Below are positions 1 to 9,442 of a stretch of DNA of 64,000 nucleotides, in pieces (position 1 is the stretch's first letter; each line of letters begins with the position of its first letter). The stretch spans positions 1-64,000 of the forward strand of contig JASXSV010000010.1 in the NCBI GenBank assembly GCA_030674915.1, read 5' to 3'. Made by a program: the position numbers and the translations under genes. Under the pieces are notes generated by a model. The model saw nothing but the letters and a program-made list of their open reading frames with translations, searched no databases and had not been told where the DNA came from. Origin of the DNA: Candidatus Endonucleibacter bathymodioli (GTDB lineage Bacteria; Pseudomonadota; Gammaproteobacteria; Pseudomonadales; Endozoicomonadaceae).

Positions 1-150
1 TGAAAATACGAGTGTCTGAGGGATTGAATCTGGTATCGTTCAGCCAGAGTTAGCTGCGTGTAAGAGTTTCCCTTGTGGTCACTTGCTTCGTGGTGTGAGA
101 GCTACAGTCTATGACAAACTGACTCTCAAGTCTACTTCAAGTGTGTATGT
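1..150 (-). mobile_element. IS30-family transposase 5' fragment (family IS30-A)
   Basis: On the minus strand this stretch encodes the IS30 N-terminal signature LTLAERYQIQS, the start of the helix-turn-helix region. It is the same family as the degenerate copies near 7.4-8.2, 11.9-12.3, 27.9-28.7, 37.0-37.9 and 49.1-49.9 kb. The rest of the element lies outside the window or is lost. It is not intact. Confidence 0.75.
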
Positions 151-180
151 TTTTGTGGTGATTTATGGTTTGCTGCTTTC

Positions 181-266
181 TTAGTTGTTTCCACGTTCAA
201 TAGCACGATAGCCAATATCTGTTCGATAATAGGCGTTATTCCATTTAATATTTTTAATCGATTGAT
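181..266 (-). pseudogene. purD: Duplicated 3' end of purD
   Basis: The last ~28 codons of PurD (…NNAYYRTDIGYRAIERGNN, stop at 181) occur here without the rest of the gene. Positions 1-266 match 12111-12376 at a constant offset of 12110 with few mismatches, covering the IS30 fragment, the spacer and the purD tail. Similarity stops at 266, where a REP-like palindrome begins. This is a segmental copy, not a gene; the functional purD is at 12.3-13.6 kb. Confidence 0.85.
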
Positions 267-267
267 T

Positions 268-302
268 TTCTCGTTCCCACGCTTCAGCGTGGGAATGCAT
301 AC
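268..302. repeat. REP-like palindrome (copy 1)
   Basis: A GC-rich palindrome, TTCCCACGC-TTCA-GCGTGGGAA, flanked by CGTT and TGCATAC. This GTTCCCACGC…GCGTGGGAATGC form is a common REP-type repeat in proteobacteria. It sits exactly where the copied purD tail ends. Confidence 0.8.
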
Positions 303-454
303 GGAGCCTAATTAATGGGTAGAAGTCGCTACAAAATAACCCATCCAGAATCCAGCACTTTTTCACTTTCACTGAACACCACAGGATTCATGTTTTTACA
401 CGAACTAAAAAGGTGAATATTTTATTGGAATCTTTAAAGTTTTTTTCGTTCACT

Positions 455-541
455 TTCCGCATGAGCTCCCATGCAGGAGCATGGAAACCAGATAATGGTG
501 AGTGAGGTATGCATTCCCACGCAGGAGCGTGGGAACGAGGA
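455..541. repeat. REP-like palindromes (degenerate copy plus inverted copy 2)
   Basis: Positions 507-541 carry the same palindrome in the opposite orientation (ATTCCCACGC-AGGA-GCGTGGGAAC). Positions 460-492 hold a degenerate version (CTCCCATGC-AGGA-GCATGGAAA). With copy 1 at 268-302 they form an inverted pair ~240 bp apart, as in BIME-type arrangements. From 542 to 828 I see no gene; the sequence is AT-rich and presumably holds the promoter of the next gene. Confidence 0.7.
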
Positions 542-844
542 GCATTGATACTCAATAGTCCTCTTTCTCAAATCATAACTTGGCGTAGTATAACGTTTGC
601 AAACATGTCTTCGGTTTTGGAAGGATTTATGGTGTTGCGCTCTTGCTTATCTGTTGTTCGTAAGACTTGCCTGTTTTCCCATTTAGCTCCTACTCACACT
701 TTTAAGAAGAGTTGTCTGATTTATATAAATAACTTGTAATATCAGTATATTTAGTTATATCGTCTCTCCGATAGTGATAGTTATCGATTTATAATTATCT
801 TGTCGTACTTATCGTATAGATGACAATAAAGAAGAGGTTTTATC

Positions 845-1759
845 ATGATAAATAAACACGTCAACATGGCAAAAATAGGCGCTATTGTGTTAATGGTGTC
901 ATTTAGTTTTGCCAATATTAATCAGGCATGCGCCGGTCTATATAAGGGTCCTGAAAAGATTTTTAAAAAAAACAATGTGAAAGTTATTTTGACAGGGGCA
1001 TGTATTTTCATATCTGATGAATGTGGTATGAATCCTGAAGATACATCACATGGGGTGTCTACTGAGTTGATGCCGTCAGTTAGTGCGCAGCACCAAGATA
1101 ATCACGATGCCGCAATTATTATTACGCCTTTCTTCCGAGACATCCATCCTACTCACGAGTCATACTGTGAAGAGCCTGTAGCTGCAATGCGTCAACTCTT
1201 CTACGGTAGTTCATTTGATCTGCGTGATCGAGTAAAGTGGGATATGTATCCAGAAAACACAGTAGCTTTAGCCTCTACCTCTAATAGGTACATGCATAGC
1301 TCTGCTTTTTATTTCAGCAACACAGATGAGTGTAGCAGCGTCGCTCGTAAGTTTGGCTGTAGTAGTGTATATATGGGGTTTGCTAATATCCTTTCTGATA
1401 CAATAGATGTGAAGAAATTAGATGGCGATATTATTGTTGAAAATAATGACGATGACTACATAACAAAAGGAGCTGCATATTTAAACGTTAAAAAAGGCTT
1501 ATCAGAAATTACGAGTACACTTGAAGAAAGTACAAAAGTGTGTCACGTTGTTTTACCCATATTTCATGCATGGAAATCTGAGAGTAAAACCAAGGAGTTA
1601 GCAGTAACAGCATTCTGCAACCATTTTCTTGATGGCATAGAACAGCATCTAAAAATACCTAGTGTTATTTATGTGAGTTTATTTAGCCACTCAGATCAAG
1701 ACGTTACGGAAATAAGCGATTTCTTGCTCAAGGATAAATTTGAGATAGTAGATGGGTAA
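845..1759 (+). CDS. Exported protein of unknown function (304 aa)
   Basis: A likely Sec signal peptide spans about residues 1-30 (basic start, hydrophobic IGAIVLMVSFSFANI, then ACAG as a possible cleavage site). The mature part has about nine cysteines, so disulfides are plausible if it is periplasmic or secreted. The strong purine-rich site AAGAAGAGG ends 7 bases before the ATG and supports this start. I recognise no domain. It is AT-rich, like the other candidate exported proteins here and unlike the GC-richer restriction locus that follows 50 bp downstream. A secreted or periplasmic role is inferred only from the signal peptide. Confidence 0.75.
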   Translation: MINKHVNMAKIGAIVLMVSFSFANINQACAGLYKGPEKIFKKNNVKVILTGACIFISDECGMNPEDTSHGVSTELMPSVSAQHQDNHDAAIIITPFFRDIHPTHESYCEEPVAAMRQLFYGSSFDLRDRVKWDMYPENTVALASTSNRYMHSSAFYFSNTDECSSVARKFGCSSVYMGFANILSDTIDVKKLDGDIIVENNDDDYITKGAAYLNVKKGLSEITSTLEESTKVCHVVLPIFHAWKSESKTKELAVTAFCNHFLDGIEQHLKIPSVIYVSLFSHSDQDVTEISDFLLKDKFEIVDG

Positions 1760-1808
1760 TAATAATCTTTGGTTATCCCTTTTCTCTTGATTAAACAAGA
1801 TTAACTCT

Positions 1809-3363
1809 ATGACCAGCACCCAGCAATTTGCCGAACTCAAACGACGTATCTGGCAGATTGCCAATGACGTGCGCGGCACCGTGGACGGATGGGACTTCAA
1901 GCAGTATGTGCTTGGCGCGCTTTTCTACCGTTTCATCAGTGAGAACTTCGCTCGCTACATTGAAGGCGGCGATAAGGAAATCAACTACGCCAAGCTTGGG
2001 GATGATGTCATCACCTACGAAATTAGGGATGATGCCACTAAGACCAAGGGCTACTTCATCTACCCCAGCCAGCTCTTTTCCAATGTCGTTGCTAGGGCGA
2101 ATAACAACAAAGATCTCAATACGGATATAAAGGAGATTTTCACCGATATTGAAAACTCGGACATGGGTTACGCCTCTGAGGAGGACATCAAAGGGCTTTT
2201 TGCTGATTTCGACACCACCAGCAACCGCTTGGGCAGGACGGTTAAAGACAAGAACAGCCGCCTTACCGCCGTGCTAAAGGGCGTGAACGACCTCGACTTT
2301 GGAGGCTTTGAGGACAACGAGATCGACCTCTTCGGCGATGCCTACGAATACCTGATCGGCAACTACGCCGCCAACGCGGGCAAGTCGGGCGGTGAGTTCT
2401 TCACCTCAGCATGTTTCCAAACTCATTGCCCAGCTCGCTATTCACGGACAGAAGAGCGTGAACAAGGTTTACGACCCTGCTGCCGGTTCCGGCTCCCTGC
2501 TCCTACAGGCAAAGAAGCACATGGAGGACCACTTGATCGAGGAGGGTTTCTTTGGTCAGGAGATCAACCACACGACCTACAACCTCGCGCGGATGAACAT
2601 GTTCCTGCATAACGTGAACTACGATAAGTTCAACATGCAGTTGGGCAACACCCTGGACCGACCCCCACTTCCGCGAGGACAAGCCCTTCGATGCCATCGT
2701 CTCGAACCCACCCTACTCGGTGAAATGGATCGGCAGCGAGGATCCCACCCTCATCAATGACGAGCGCTTTTCTCCCGCCAGTGTGCTGGCACCCAAGTCC
2801 AAAGCAGACTTCGCCTTTGTCATGCACTGCCTTAATTACCTTTCCAGCAAGGGACGGGCGGCCATCGTCTGCTTTCCGGGGATTTTTTACCGGGGTGGAG
2901 CCGAGCAAAAAATCCGCCAATATCTGGTGGAAAACAACGTTGTGGAGACTGTCATCTCACTGGCTCCGAACCTCTTCTACGGCACCACCATTGCCGTGAA
3001 TATCCTCGTGCTCTCCAAGCACAAGACCGATACCAACGTTCAGTTTATCGATGCCTCTGGTGAGGCTTTCTTCAAAAAATCACCAATAACAACCTGATGA
3101 CTGATGCCCACATCGCGAAGATTATGACGCTCTTCGATCAAAAAGAAGAGGTCGCCCACATCGCCCGGTCCGTGCGTATGGAGAAGATCGCTGAGAATGA
3201 CTTCAACCTTTCCGTCAGCTCTTATGTGGAGGCCAAAGACACCCGCGAGGTTGTCAACATTACCGACTTGAACAATGCAATAAAAACCACCGTGAGCAAG
3301 ATCGACACCCTGAGCCGCGACATCGACGTGATCGTGACTGAAATTGAAGGGAGTGAGGCATGA
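1809..3363 (+). pseudogene. hsdM: Type I restriction-modification methyltransferase subunit, frameshifted
   Basis: HsdM would methylate adenines as part of the HsdR2M2S complex. The pieces are collinear: the N-terminal HsdM domain (from [20 protein letters not shown]), then the SAM-binding motif [10 protein letters not shown] near 2470-2500, the catalytic NPPY near 2705, and the C-terminal helical region ending at 3363. The reading frame changes near 2400 (after GGEFFT), near 2655 (before [13 protein letters not shown]) and near 3085, so no full-length protein can be made unless these are sequencing errors. Base composition is richer in G+C than the flanks, which suggests horizontal acquisition. 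It overlaps the start of the rhuM scrap by 4 bases. Confidence 0.92.
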
Positions 3364-3518
3364 GTGATGCGGGTAAAAATCTTCCGTCGATACGCTCTTT
3401 CGCTGCTGAATACCTCACTTTCATTGCCGCCAGTGGTGAGGGTGGAGTGGAGGCCGTCTATGCCGATGAAGATGTCTGGCTTAGCCAAAAAATGATGGGC
3501 ACGGTGATATCCCTGTGA
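3360..3518 (+). pseudogene. RhuM-family N-terminal fragment
   Basis: An ATG overlapping the hsdM stop opens a 52-codon frame. Its sequence (IRSFAAEYLTFIAASGEGG, then EDVWLSQKMM) matches the start of the RhuM 'virulence protein' family, which often lies between hsdM and hsdS in type I loci. Homology ends at the MM-G of that motif, where the sequence jumps directly into the middle of hsdS. The rest of rhuM and the start of hsdS appear to have been lost in one deletion with its junction near 3498-3503. Confidence 0.75.
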
Positions 3519-4702
3519 TAGCAGGTGGCCGAAAACCAGCCTATTTCCATAATGAGAGTAATCGTAAAGGACAAACAATTGTGATTGCGGGGTCGGGGGC
3601 TTACGCTGGTTTTATTAGTTGGTGGGAAGAGCCAATTTTTGTATCGGATGCTTTTACGGTGAAACCTTACGAAAAGTTGGTTCCTAGATATTGTTATCAT
3701 TGGCTCCAAAGTATGCAACAACAGTTGCATGAAATGCAAAGTGGTGGTGGTGTTCCCCATGTTTATCCACGAAACATTTCACCACTCCAAATCCCAATAC
3801 CCTGCCCAAACAACCCTGAGAAATCGCTGGCGATCCAAGCGGAAATCGTCCGCATCTTGGACACCTTCACCGAGCTTACAGCCGAGCTTACAGCCCGAAA
3901 AAAGCAATACAACTACTATCGTGAGCAACTCTTTACTTTTGATGAAGGCAACGTTGATCATCTACCTATGGGGTCGGAAGGCGTTGGTAAATTTATTAGA
4001 GGCGGCGGATTACAGAAGAAAGATTTTACTGAAGCGGGGGTTGGCTGCATCCACTATGGTCAAATTTATACGCATTACGGCACATATGCCGATAAAACAA
4101 AAACATTTGTTTCAGAAGAGTTCGCAAAGAAAGCACGCATGGCTAAGTCAGGAGACTTAGTTATAGCAACAACAAGTGAAACAGATGAAGATGTCTGTAA
4201 GGCTGTTGCTTGGATAGGCAATGAAAATATCGCGGTAAGTAGTGATGCTTGCTTTTATACGCATAGCTTAAATCCTAAATATGTAGCTTACTTTTTTCAA
4301 ACAGAGCAGTTTCAAAAACAGAAAAGAAAATATATTACTGGTGCAAAAGTAAGGCGGGTCAATGCTGATAGTTTGGCTAAAATGTTGATCCCTGTTCCAT
4401 CGCCAGAAGAACAAGCCCGCATCGTCGCCATCCTCGACAAATTCGACACCCTAACCAGTTCAATCAGCGAAGGTCTGCCACGGGAAATCGAACTGCGCCA
4501 GAAGCAATACGGCTATTACCGCGACTTGTTGCTGAACTTCTCACCACCCCGTCAGGCTACGCCTGCCACCCCTCCAAAGGAGGGGAATAACCCCACCACC
4601 CCTCCAAAGGAGGGGAATAACCCCACCACCCCTCCAAAGGAGGGGAATAAGTGTATACCTAGCCGCAATAGTAATTCCCCTCCTCTGGAGGGGTGCCCGT
4701 AG
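3503..4702 (+). pseudogene. hsdS: Type I restriction specificity subunit, N-terminally truncated
   Basis: HsdS recognises DNA through two target recognition domains separated by conserved helices. The end of the first domain is present (GDIPVIAGGRKPAYF onward), then the central helical repeat (LDTFTELTAELTARKKQY), a complete second domain, and the C-terminal helical repeat (LDKFDTLTSSI…RQKQYGYY). The first half of domain 1 is missing, so the protein would lack a full bipartite specificity. A GTG at 3515 is the only start-like codon near the junction. The frame runs past the natural end into a tandem DNA repeat and gains a TPPKEGNN-type tail (about 45 residues). Probably non-functional. Confidence 0.85.
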
Positions 4703-4712
4703 GGTGGGGTGG
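4568..4712. repeat. Tandem and inverted CCCCTCC(N)GGAGGGG repeats
   Basis: Three near-perfect direct units of about 30 bp (ACCCCTCCAAAGGAGGGG core followed by AATAACCCC) run from about 4568 to 4650. An inverted relative (CCCCTCCTCTGGAGGGGTG) lies at 4677-4696. Each unit is itself a palindrome. In my knowledge this motif class is common beside DUF559-type endonuclease-domain genes in several phyla, and such a gene fragment begins at 4719. Confidence 0.8.
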
Positions 4713-4718
4713 TCCTTT

Positions 4719-4850
4719 ATGAGAAAAACCAAAGCCTACAAAGCGCTTCCTTACAATCCCGCATTAAAAGATAACGCTAAAGCGCTACGTAAAGCCGGAA
4801 TATTGCACGAAGCCTTGCTTTGGCTTGAGTTAAAAAACAAAAAGCTGTAA
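4719..4850 (+). pseudogene. DUF559 (endonuclease-domain) N-terminal fragment
   Basis: A 43-codon frame from ATG reads MRKTKAYKALPYNP, then LRKAGILHEALLWLELKNKKL, the N-terminal part of DUF559 proteins (predicted Vsr/PD-(D/E)XK-like nucleases of ~120 residues). The catalytic half is missing. The stop lies where another nuclease-family fragment begins in a shifted frame. The short palindromic repeats just upstream probably arrived with it. Confidence 0.7.
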
Positions 4851-4965
4851 AAGAAATCGCACCAGCGCATAAAGCCCAAGTGCTCAACTATTTAAAAGCA
4901 ATCCGCCTAAAAGTAGGCTTGCTAGTCAACTTTGGATCTTACCCAAAAGCGACCATCATAAAAAG
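4841..4965 (+). pseudogene. GxxExxY-family C-terminal fragment
   Basis: In the frame starting at 4841 the sequence reads [21 protein letters not shown], then [11 protein letters not shown]. This matches the C-terminal end of GxxExxY proteins (a predicted PD-(D/E)XK family). It overlaps the DUF559 fragment by 10 bases in another frame, so two unrelated nuclease-gene remnants are fused here between hsdS and hsdR. Confidence 0.65.
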
Positions 4966-4968
4966 CAT

Positions 4969-7356
4969 GTGCTCAAAAACAAGCTTCAGGTCATCAAGCA
5001 GTTTGAACAAGCCGGTAGCCACGCCAACCGCTACGATGTCACCATTCTTGTGAACGGACTGCCCCTTGTGCAAGTCGAACTAAAAAAACGTGGCGTGGCG
5101 ATCCGTGAAGCCTTTAACCAGGTACACCGCTACAGCAAGGAGAGCTTCAATTCGAAACACTCTCTCTACAAGTTTCTGCAACTGTTCGTGATATCCAATG
5201 GCACAGACAGCCGCTACTTTGCCAACACGACCAAACGGGATAAAAACAGCTTCGACTTCACCATGAACTGGGCGAAGGCGGACAACTCACTGATCAAAGA
5301 CCTAAAGGACTTTACCGCGACTTTTTTCCAGAAACACACGCTGCTGGAAGTGCTCTTGAAGTATTCCGTGTTCGGTGCGGACAACACGCTGCTGGTCATG
5401 CGTCCCTATCAGATTGCGGCGACCGAGCGCATTTTGTGGAAGATCAAGAGTGCTTACCAGGCGAAGAACTGGAGCAAGACCGAGAGCGGCGGATTCATCT
5501 GGCACACCACCGGATCAGGCAAGACCCTCACCAGCTTCAAGGCGGCACGTTTGGTCACCGAGCTGGATTTTGTCGATAAGGTGTTCTTCGTGGTGGATCG
5601 CAAAGACCTCGATTACCAGACCATGAAGGAATACCAACGCTTCTCTCCCGATAGCGTCAACGGCTCCGAGAACACGGCAGGGCTCAAGCGGAACATGGAG
5701 AAAGACGATAACAAGATCATCGTCACCACCATCCAGAAACTCAACAATCTGATGCGGGGGGATGGCAACCTGCTCCATCCGAATCGGATTCGTGAGATAT
5801 CAGGCTATATCTTCAAGAATTTCCCCTTAAAGACGCACCGTGCCCACATGGGGGCGAAGGGCTTTAACGCCATGTTTGCCGTGAGCAGTTTGGATGCCGC
5901 CAAAGCGTACTATGAAACCTTCCGTGATCTGCAAGCAAACACGGAGGAAAACAAACGTCTCAAGGTCGCCACCATTTTCTCCTTTGCTGCCAACGAGGAA
6001 CAAGATGCGGTGGGCGACATTCCCGACGAGAGCTTCGAGGTGTCTGCCATGAATAGCAGCGCTAAGGAATTTCTCAGTGTTGCCATTGGCGATTACAACG
6101 CGGTATTCAAGACGAACTACGGGGTCGATAGCAAGGGTTTTCAAAACTATTACCGCGACCTTGCCCAGAGGGTGAAGAAGCAAGAAGTGGACTTGCTGAT
6201 TGTGGTGGGAATGTTCCTGACAGGTTTCGATGCACCGACACTCAACACGCTTTTTGTCGATAAGACCTTGCGTTACCACGGACTCTTGCAGGCGTTTTCG
6301 CGCACCAACCGGATTTATGATGCCACCAAGACCTTTGGCAACATCGTGACCTTTCGTGATTTGGAGCAGAGCACACTTGATTCTATCACTCTCTTCGGCA
6401 ATGCTAACACCCAAAATGTGGTGCTGGAAAAGAGCTACAAGGAATACATGGAGGGCTTTACCGACATCGCCACAGGAAAGACTTGCCGTGGTTATGTGGA
6501 GGTGGTGAACGAGCTGCAAAGCCGTTTTCCCCAACCGGATAAGATTGACAAAGAGCAGGACAAAAAGGAGTTCGTGAAACTGTTTGGAGAATACCTGCGG
6601 GTGGAGAATGTGCTGCGCAACTACGATGAGTTTACCGGACTGACGGCCTTGCAAGCGGTGGATCTGGACGATGCCCAAGCAGTCAAGGACTTTAAGGCGC
6701 AGTACTACCTGAGCGATGACGACCTAGAGGCGATGCAGAAAATCGACGTGCCATCTGAGCGCTTGGTTCAAGATTACCGCTCCACCTACAATGACACCCG
6801 CGACGGGTTGCGGCGTCAGAATGATGGGCATCAGAAGGACGCATCGACCGTTGATTGGGATGATGTGGTCTTTGAAGTGGATCTGTTGAAATCCCAAGAG
6901 GTTAATCTCTATTTCATTCTGGAACTCATCTTTGAGCATAAAAAGAAAACCAAGAACAAGGGTGATCTCATCGCTGAAGGGAAACGGGTGATCGGAGCGA
7001 GCATGGGGAGTAGGGCAAAAGAGGGCCTGATTGTTGACTTCATCAATCAAGCTAATCTCGATGGCATCGAAGACAAGGCGAGCATGATCGATGCGTTCTT
7101 CACGTTTGCCCAAGCGGAACAAAAGCGTAAAGCCGAGGAACTCATCCAGACCGAGTCGCTGAATCAGGAGGAGGCAAGAGGTTACATCAAGGCACCCCTA
7201 AAGCGCGAATACGCAACCGAAAATGGCACGGCACTCCATGACACGCTGCCAAAAATGAGCACACTCAATCCGCAATACAAAATGAAGAAGCAAACCGTGT
7301 TCGAGAAGAGTGCGGCCTTCGTGGAAAAGTTTAAAGGGGTCGGCGGACAGCTTTAG
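4969..7356 (+). pseudogene. hsdR: Type I restriction motor subunit, truncated and internally deleted
   Basis: HsdR translocates and cuts DNA. The open frame has 795 codons against about 1000-1100 usual for the family. Present are the nuclease-domain residues D23, E37-x-K39 and the QxxxY motif (Q51, Y55), Walker A TGSGKT at 181-186, and the late helicase motif QAFSRTNR. The sequence jumps from [12 protein letters not shown] (about residue 262) to HPNRIREI (about 270), so the DEAD-box (DECH) and TGTP motifs are gone, roughly 150-200 residues. The first ~100 residues are missing too. The frame stays open but an ATPase without motif II should be inactive. An IS30-A relic abuts the stop codon. Confidence 0.88.
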
Positions 7357-8218
7357 GCGACGCGCTGAATGTGGAAGTTACGTTGCCATGTGTGGTATGG
7401 CTTAGCACTGTAGATCTTACAGCCTAATGATTGATCGATACTTGAGTGGCCGGAAAACTCGCCACCGTTATCAAACGTAATGGTCTTACAGATGTTTTTG
7501 TACGGTCTCAGCATTTTTTTGATGGCCTGACTCATTGCTTTTTTGGTCTTGTTTTCCACTCTGACCGTCAAAAGAAGTTGCGAAACACGCTCGGTCAGCG
7601 TCACAAGATATCCATCTTGGCCATGAACGGTATCCTCTTCCCAGTGGCCGACCTCTTGTTTCAGATCCACGCAGTCCGGGCGCTCATCAATATCCACGCG
7701 GTCAGAAATGAGGATGGCTCCAGCCTCAATACCATGGCGCTCCCGATAACGTTTACCTTTGCGTAGGAGAAGGCAGATCCATTGTTTTTAATAGTCTGGT
7801 AACCAATCGGCCCATGATAAGACTCAAGTTTCATGCGCCCTGCAATTTGCTTCTGTGTAAAGCCTAAGCCTAGCTGCGACTTTACCTGCCGACTTACCGC
7901 ATCAGTTCTTTTGTGAAACTTGGTTGCCGTATTGCGCTTCTGCAGGCTGTGGCGATGAGCTTCCTCTGCATCATAAACCTCGGTGACAGCGCTTCAGCTT
8001 CAGGGAGATTGTTTTATTGGAGCTGTTCAGATAACCACCAATACTACGCGCCGAAAATACGAGTGTGCCGAAGGATTGAATCTGGTATCGTTCAGCCAGA
8101 GTCAGCTGTTTGTAAAAGTTTCCCATGGGGTCACCTGGTTCGTTGTGTGAGAACTGCAGCCTATGAACAGCTGACTCTCAAATCAACTCCAATCGGGTAT
8201 GTTATTGTGAAAATTTAG
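7357..8218 (-). mobile_element. IS30-A copy, transposase degenerate and C-terminally truncated
   Basis: Read on the minus strand, the region encodes in order the IS30 N-terminal HTH (LTLAERYQIQSFGTLVFSA), a middle part with frameshifts, and the integrase-like core (GHWEEDTVHGQDGYLVTLTERV, then KTITFDNGGEF). The core is an open frame at 7353-7697. The final ~50 codons are missing: after YHTWQRNFHIQRVA the frame meets the hsdR stop. The 5' end of the element overlaps the 3' end of the small basic gene at 8183-8755. Confidence 0.88.
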
Positions 8219-8755
8219 GTCGTACCTTGCCTGTTGTGCTATATTGTCGTCCTTTTTATCTCCAGTAAAGATGCTCTTAGCTTTACTGGTTAATGCATGC
8301 GCGATTCTTGATAGCTTATTATTTCTTTTATATGTAACGTCTGACTCAGTTTTGTCTGAGGTATGCTTCATACTAACAAAAAGTGGAAGAATAGAGCCGA
8401 CCTTAGCAGATATTGAACGTTTAACACTGACAGCCCACGTCTTGGAGTCTTTAGACATTTGTTGTATTTCACTTGTAAATTTCGAGATTTTAATCGCAAC
8501 CTTCTTACTAACAAAAAGTGGAATAATAGAGACGACCTTAGCAGATATTGAACGTTTAACACTGACAGCCCACGCCTTGGAGCCTTTAGATATGTGTTGT
8601 ATTTTACTTGTAAATTTCGAGATTTTAATCTCAACCTTCTTTAACTGCGATACTAACCGTAATCCGAATGTTCTGCGTGGAGGCACTTCTTTCTTAGCGA
8701 CGTCTACTAGGGAATTGTTATTTGTTGCTTCGTTTAAATTTATTGTGTAAAACAT
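8183..8755 (-). CDS. Small basic protein with two ~48-residue internal repeats
   Basis: The 190-residue frame is preceded by AGGAGAA, 5 bases before the ATG at 8755, which makes this strand far more credible than the overlapping plus-strand frame. Two direct repeats occupy about residues 40-130; each reads K-V-x-IKISKFTS…AWAVSVKRSISAKV..I.PLFVS. The protein is rich in K, S and T, has no signal peptide and no domain I recognise. Its last residues (…HNNIPDWS) are encoded by the end of the adjacent IS30-A relic, so the native C-terminus was probably cut off. A role as an effector or structural repeat protein is only a guess. Confidence 0.6.
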   Translation of the reverse strand: MFYTINLNEATNNNSLVDVAKKEVPPRRTFGLRLVSQLKKVEIKISKFTSKIQHISKGSKAWAVSVKRSISAKVVSIIPLFVSKKVAIKISKFTSEIQQMSKDSKTWAVSVKRSISAKVGSILPLFVSMKHTSDKTESDVTYKRNNKLSRIAHALTSKAKSIFTGDKKDDNIAQQARYDLNFHNNIPDWS

Positions 8756-9029
8756 AGGCGTTCTCCTAATGTATAATTATTGTGTGTATAGAACTGATTA
8801 TCACTCTTAAATTATTAAGATACACTAACAATGTTGTGGGTAATACTAACAAATATCCCATTATTATTGATGGTGTGAGTAGGAAATAAACACGAAAAAC
8901 TCTAGGAAGCGTGGGCATTAGGGAAACAGCTAGCAACCTCCACAAGTCATTAACTCAGACTTTATCTGTCTAAAAAGGAAACAATGAAACAATTAGACAA
9001 ACTAACCTGCAAATAGAATTTGATTCCCC
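8756..9029. other. Intergenic, upstream region of the repeat-protein gene
   Basis: AT-rich sequence between the repeat-protein gene (leftward) and an IS5 relic. It should hold the promoter for the leftward gene; I cannot pick out a convincing -35/-10 pair. No gene seen. Confidence 0.4.
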
Positions 9030-9390
9030 ATAATGCAGCAGGATTTAGCAAGGTTGGCACATAATGGGATGATTAACCTTGTGCACAAGTAACTGAACTA
9101 CTCTGACAATATGATCCAGGGCAAATCGTGTTGCCGGTTTGTTGTCGTTATTGTTAAGCTCCCTATATCTTGCTTTTGTCAACCCAAACTGGCACTTTAC
9201 GATACGGAATGGATGCTCCACCAAAGCCAGTATGTCAACTTTCAGATGCTCCAGTTTTAGCACCTCTTTATTCTTTCGAGTATGCTTTTTCAGCTATTTT
9301 ACCTTGGACGGTATTTCATATAAAGCGTCTTCCATTCCTTCATCGTTCAGGTTGTACCATTTCCGAAGCCAATGGCTTTCTGATCATGGT
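9030..9390 (-). mobile_element. IS5-family transposase relic (family IS5-B)
   Basis: On the minus strand the region gives NLNDEGMEDALYEIPSK (end of the N-terminal part), then jumps to the C-terminal signature ALVEHPFRIVKCQFGLTKARYRELN and a degraded tail. The catalytic middle is deleted. The same family appears at 23.2-24.2, 32.6-32.9, 40.9-41.2 and 43.2-43.5 kb. Confidence 0.8.
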
Positions 9391-9442
9391 TCCTAAAGGA
9401 TAAGGGCCTGCCGTTGCCTAGTTACACCGATTTAGCTATAGG

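Noticed and set aside
4568..4650. Tandem units considered as a CRISPR array
   Set aside because: Units are contiguous with no unique spacers and no cas genes nearby; they are simple tandem palindromes.
5827..6678. 283-codon minus-strand frame inside hsdR
   Set aside because: Shadow of the GC-richer hsdR coding strand; the plus-strand frame has all the HsdR motifs.
8244..8750. Plus-strand open frame of 168 codons opposite the small repeat protein
   Set aside because: No ribosome site, while the minus-strand frame has AGGAGAA at the right distance and coherent repeats; the plus frame mirrors the same repeats.
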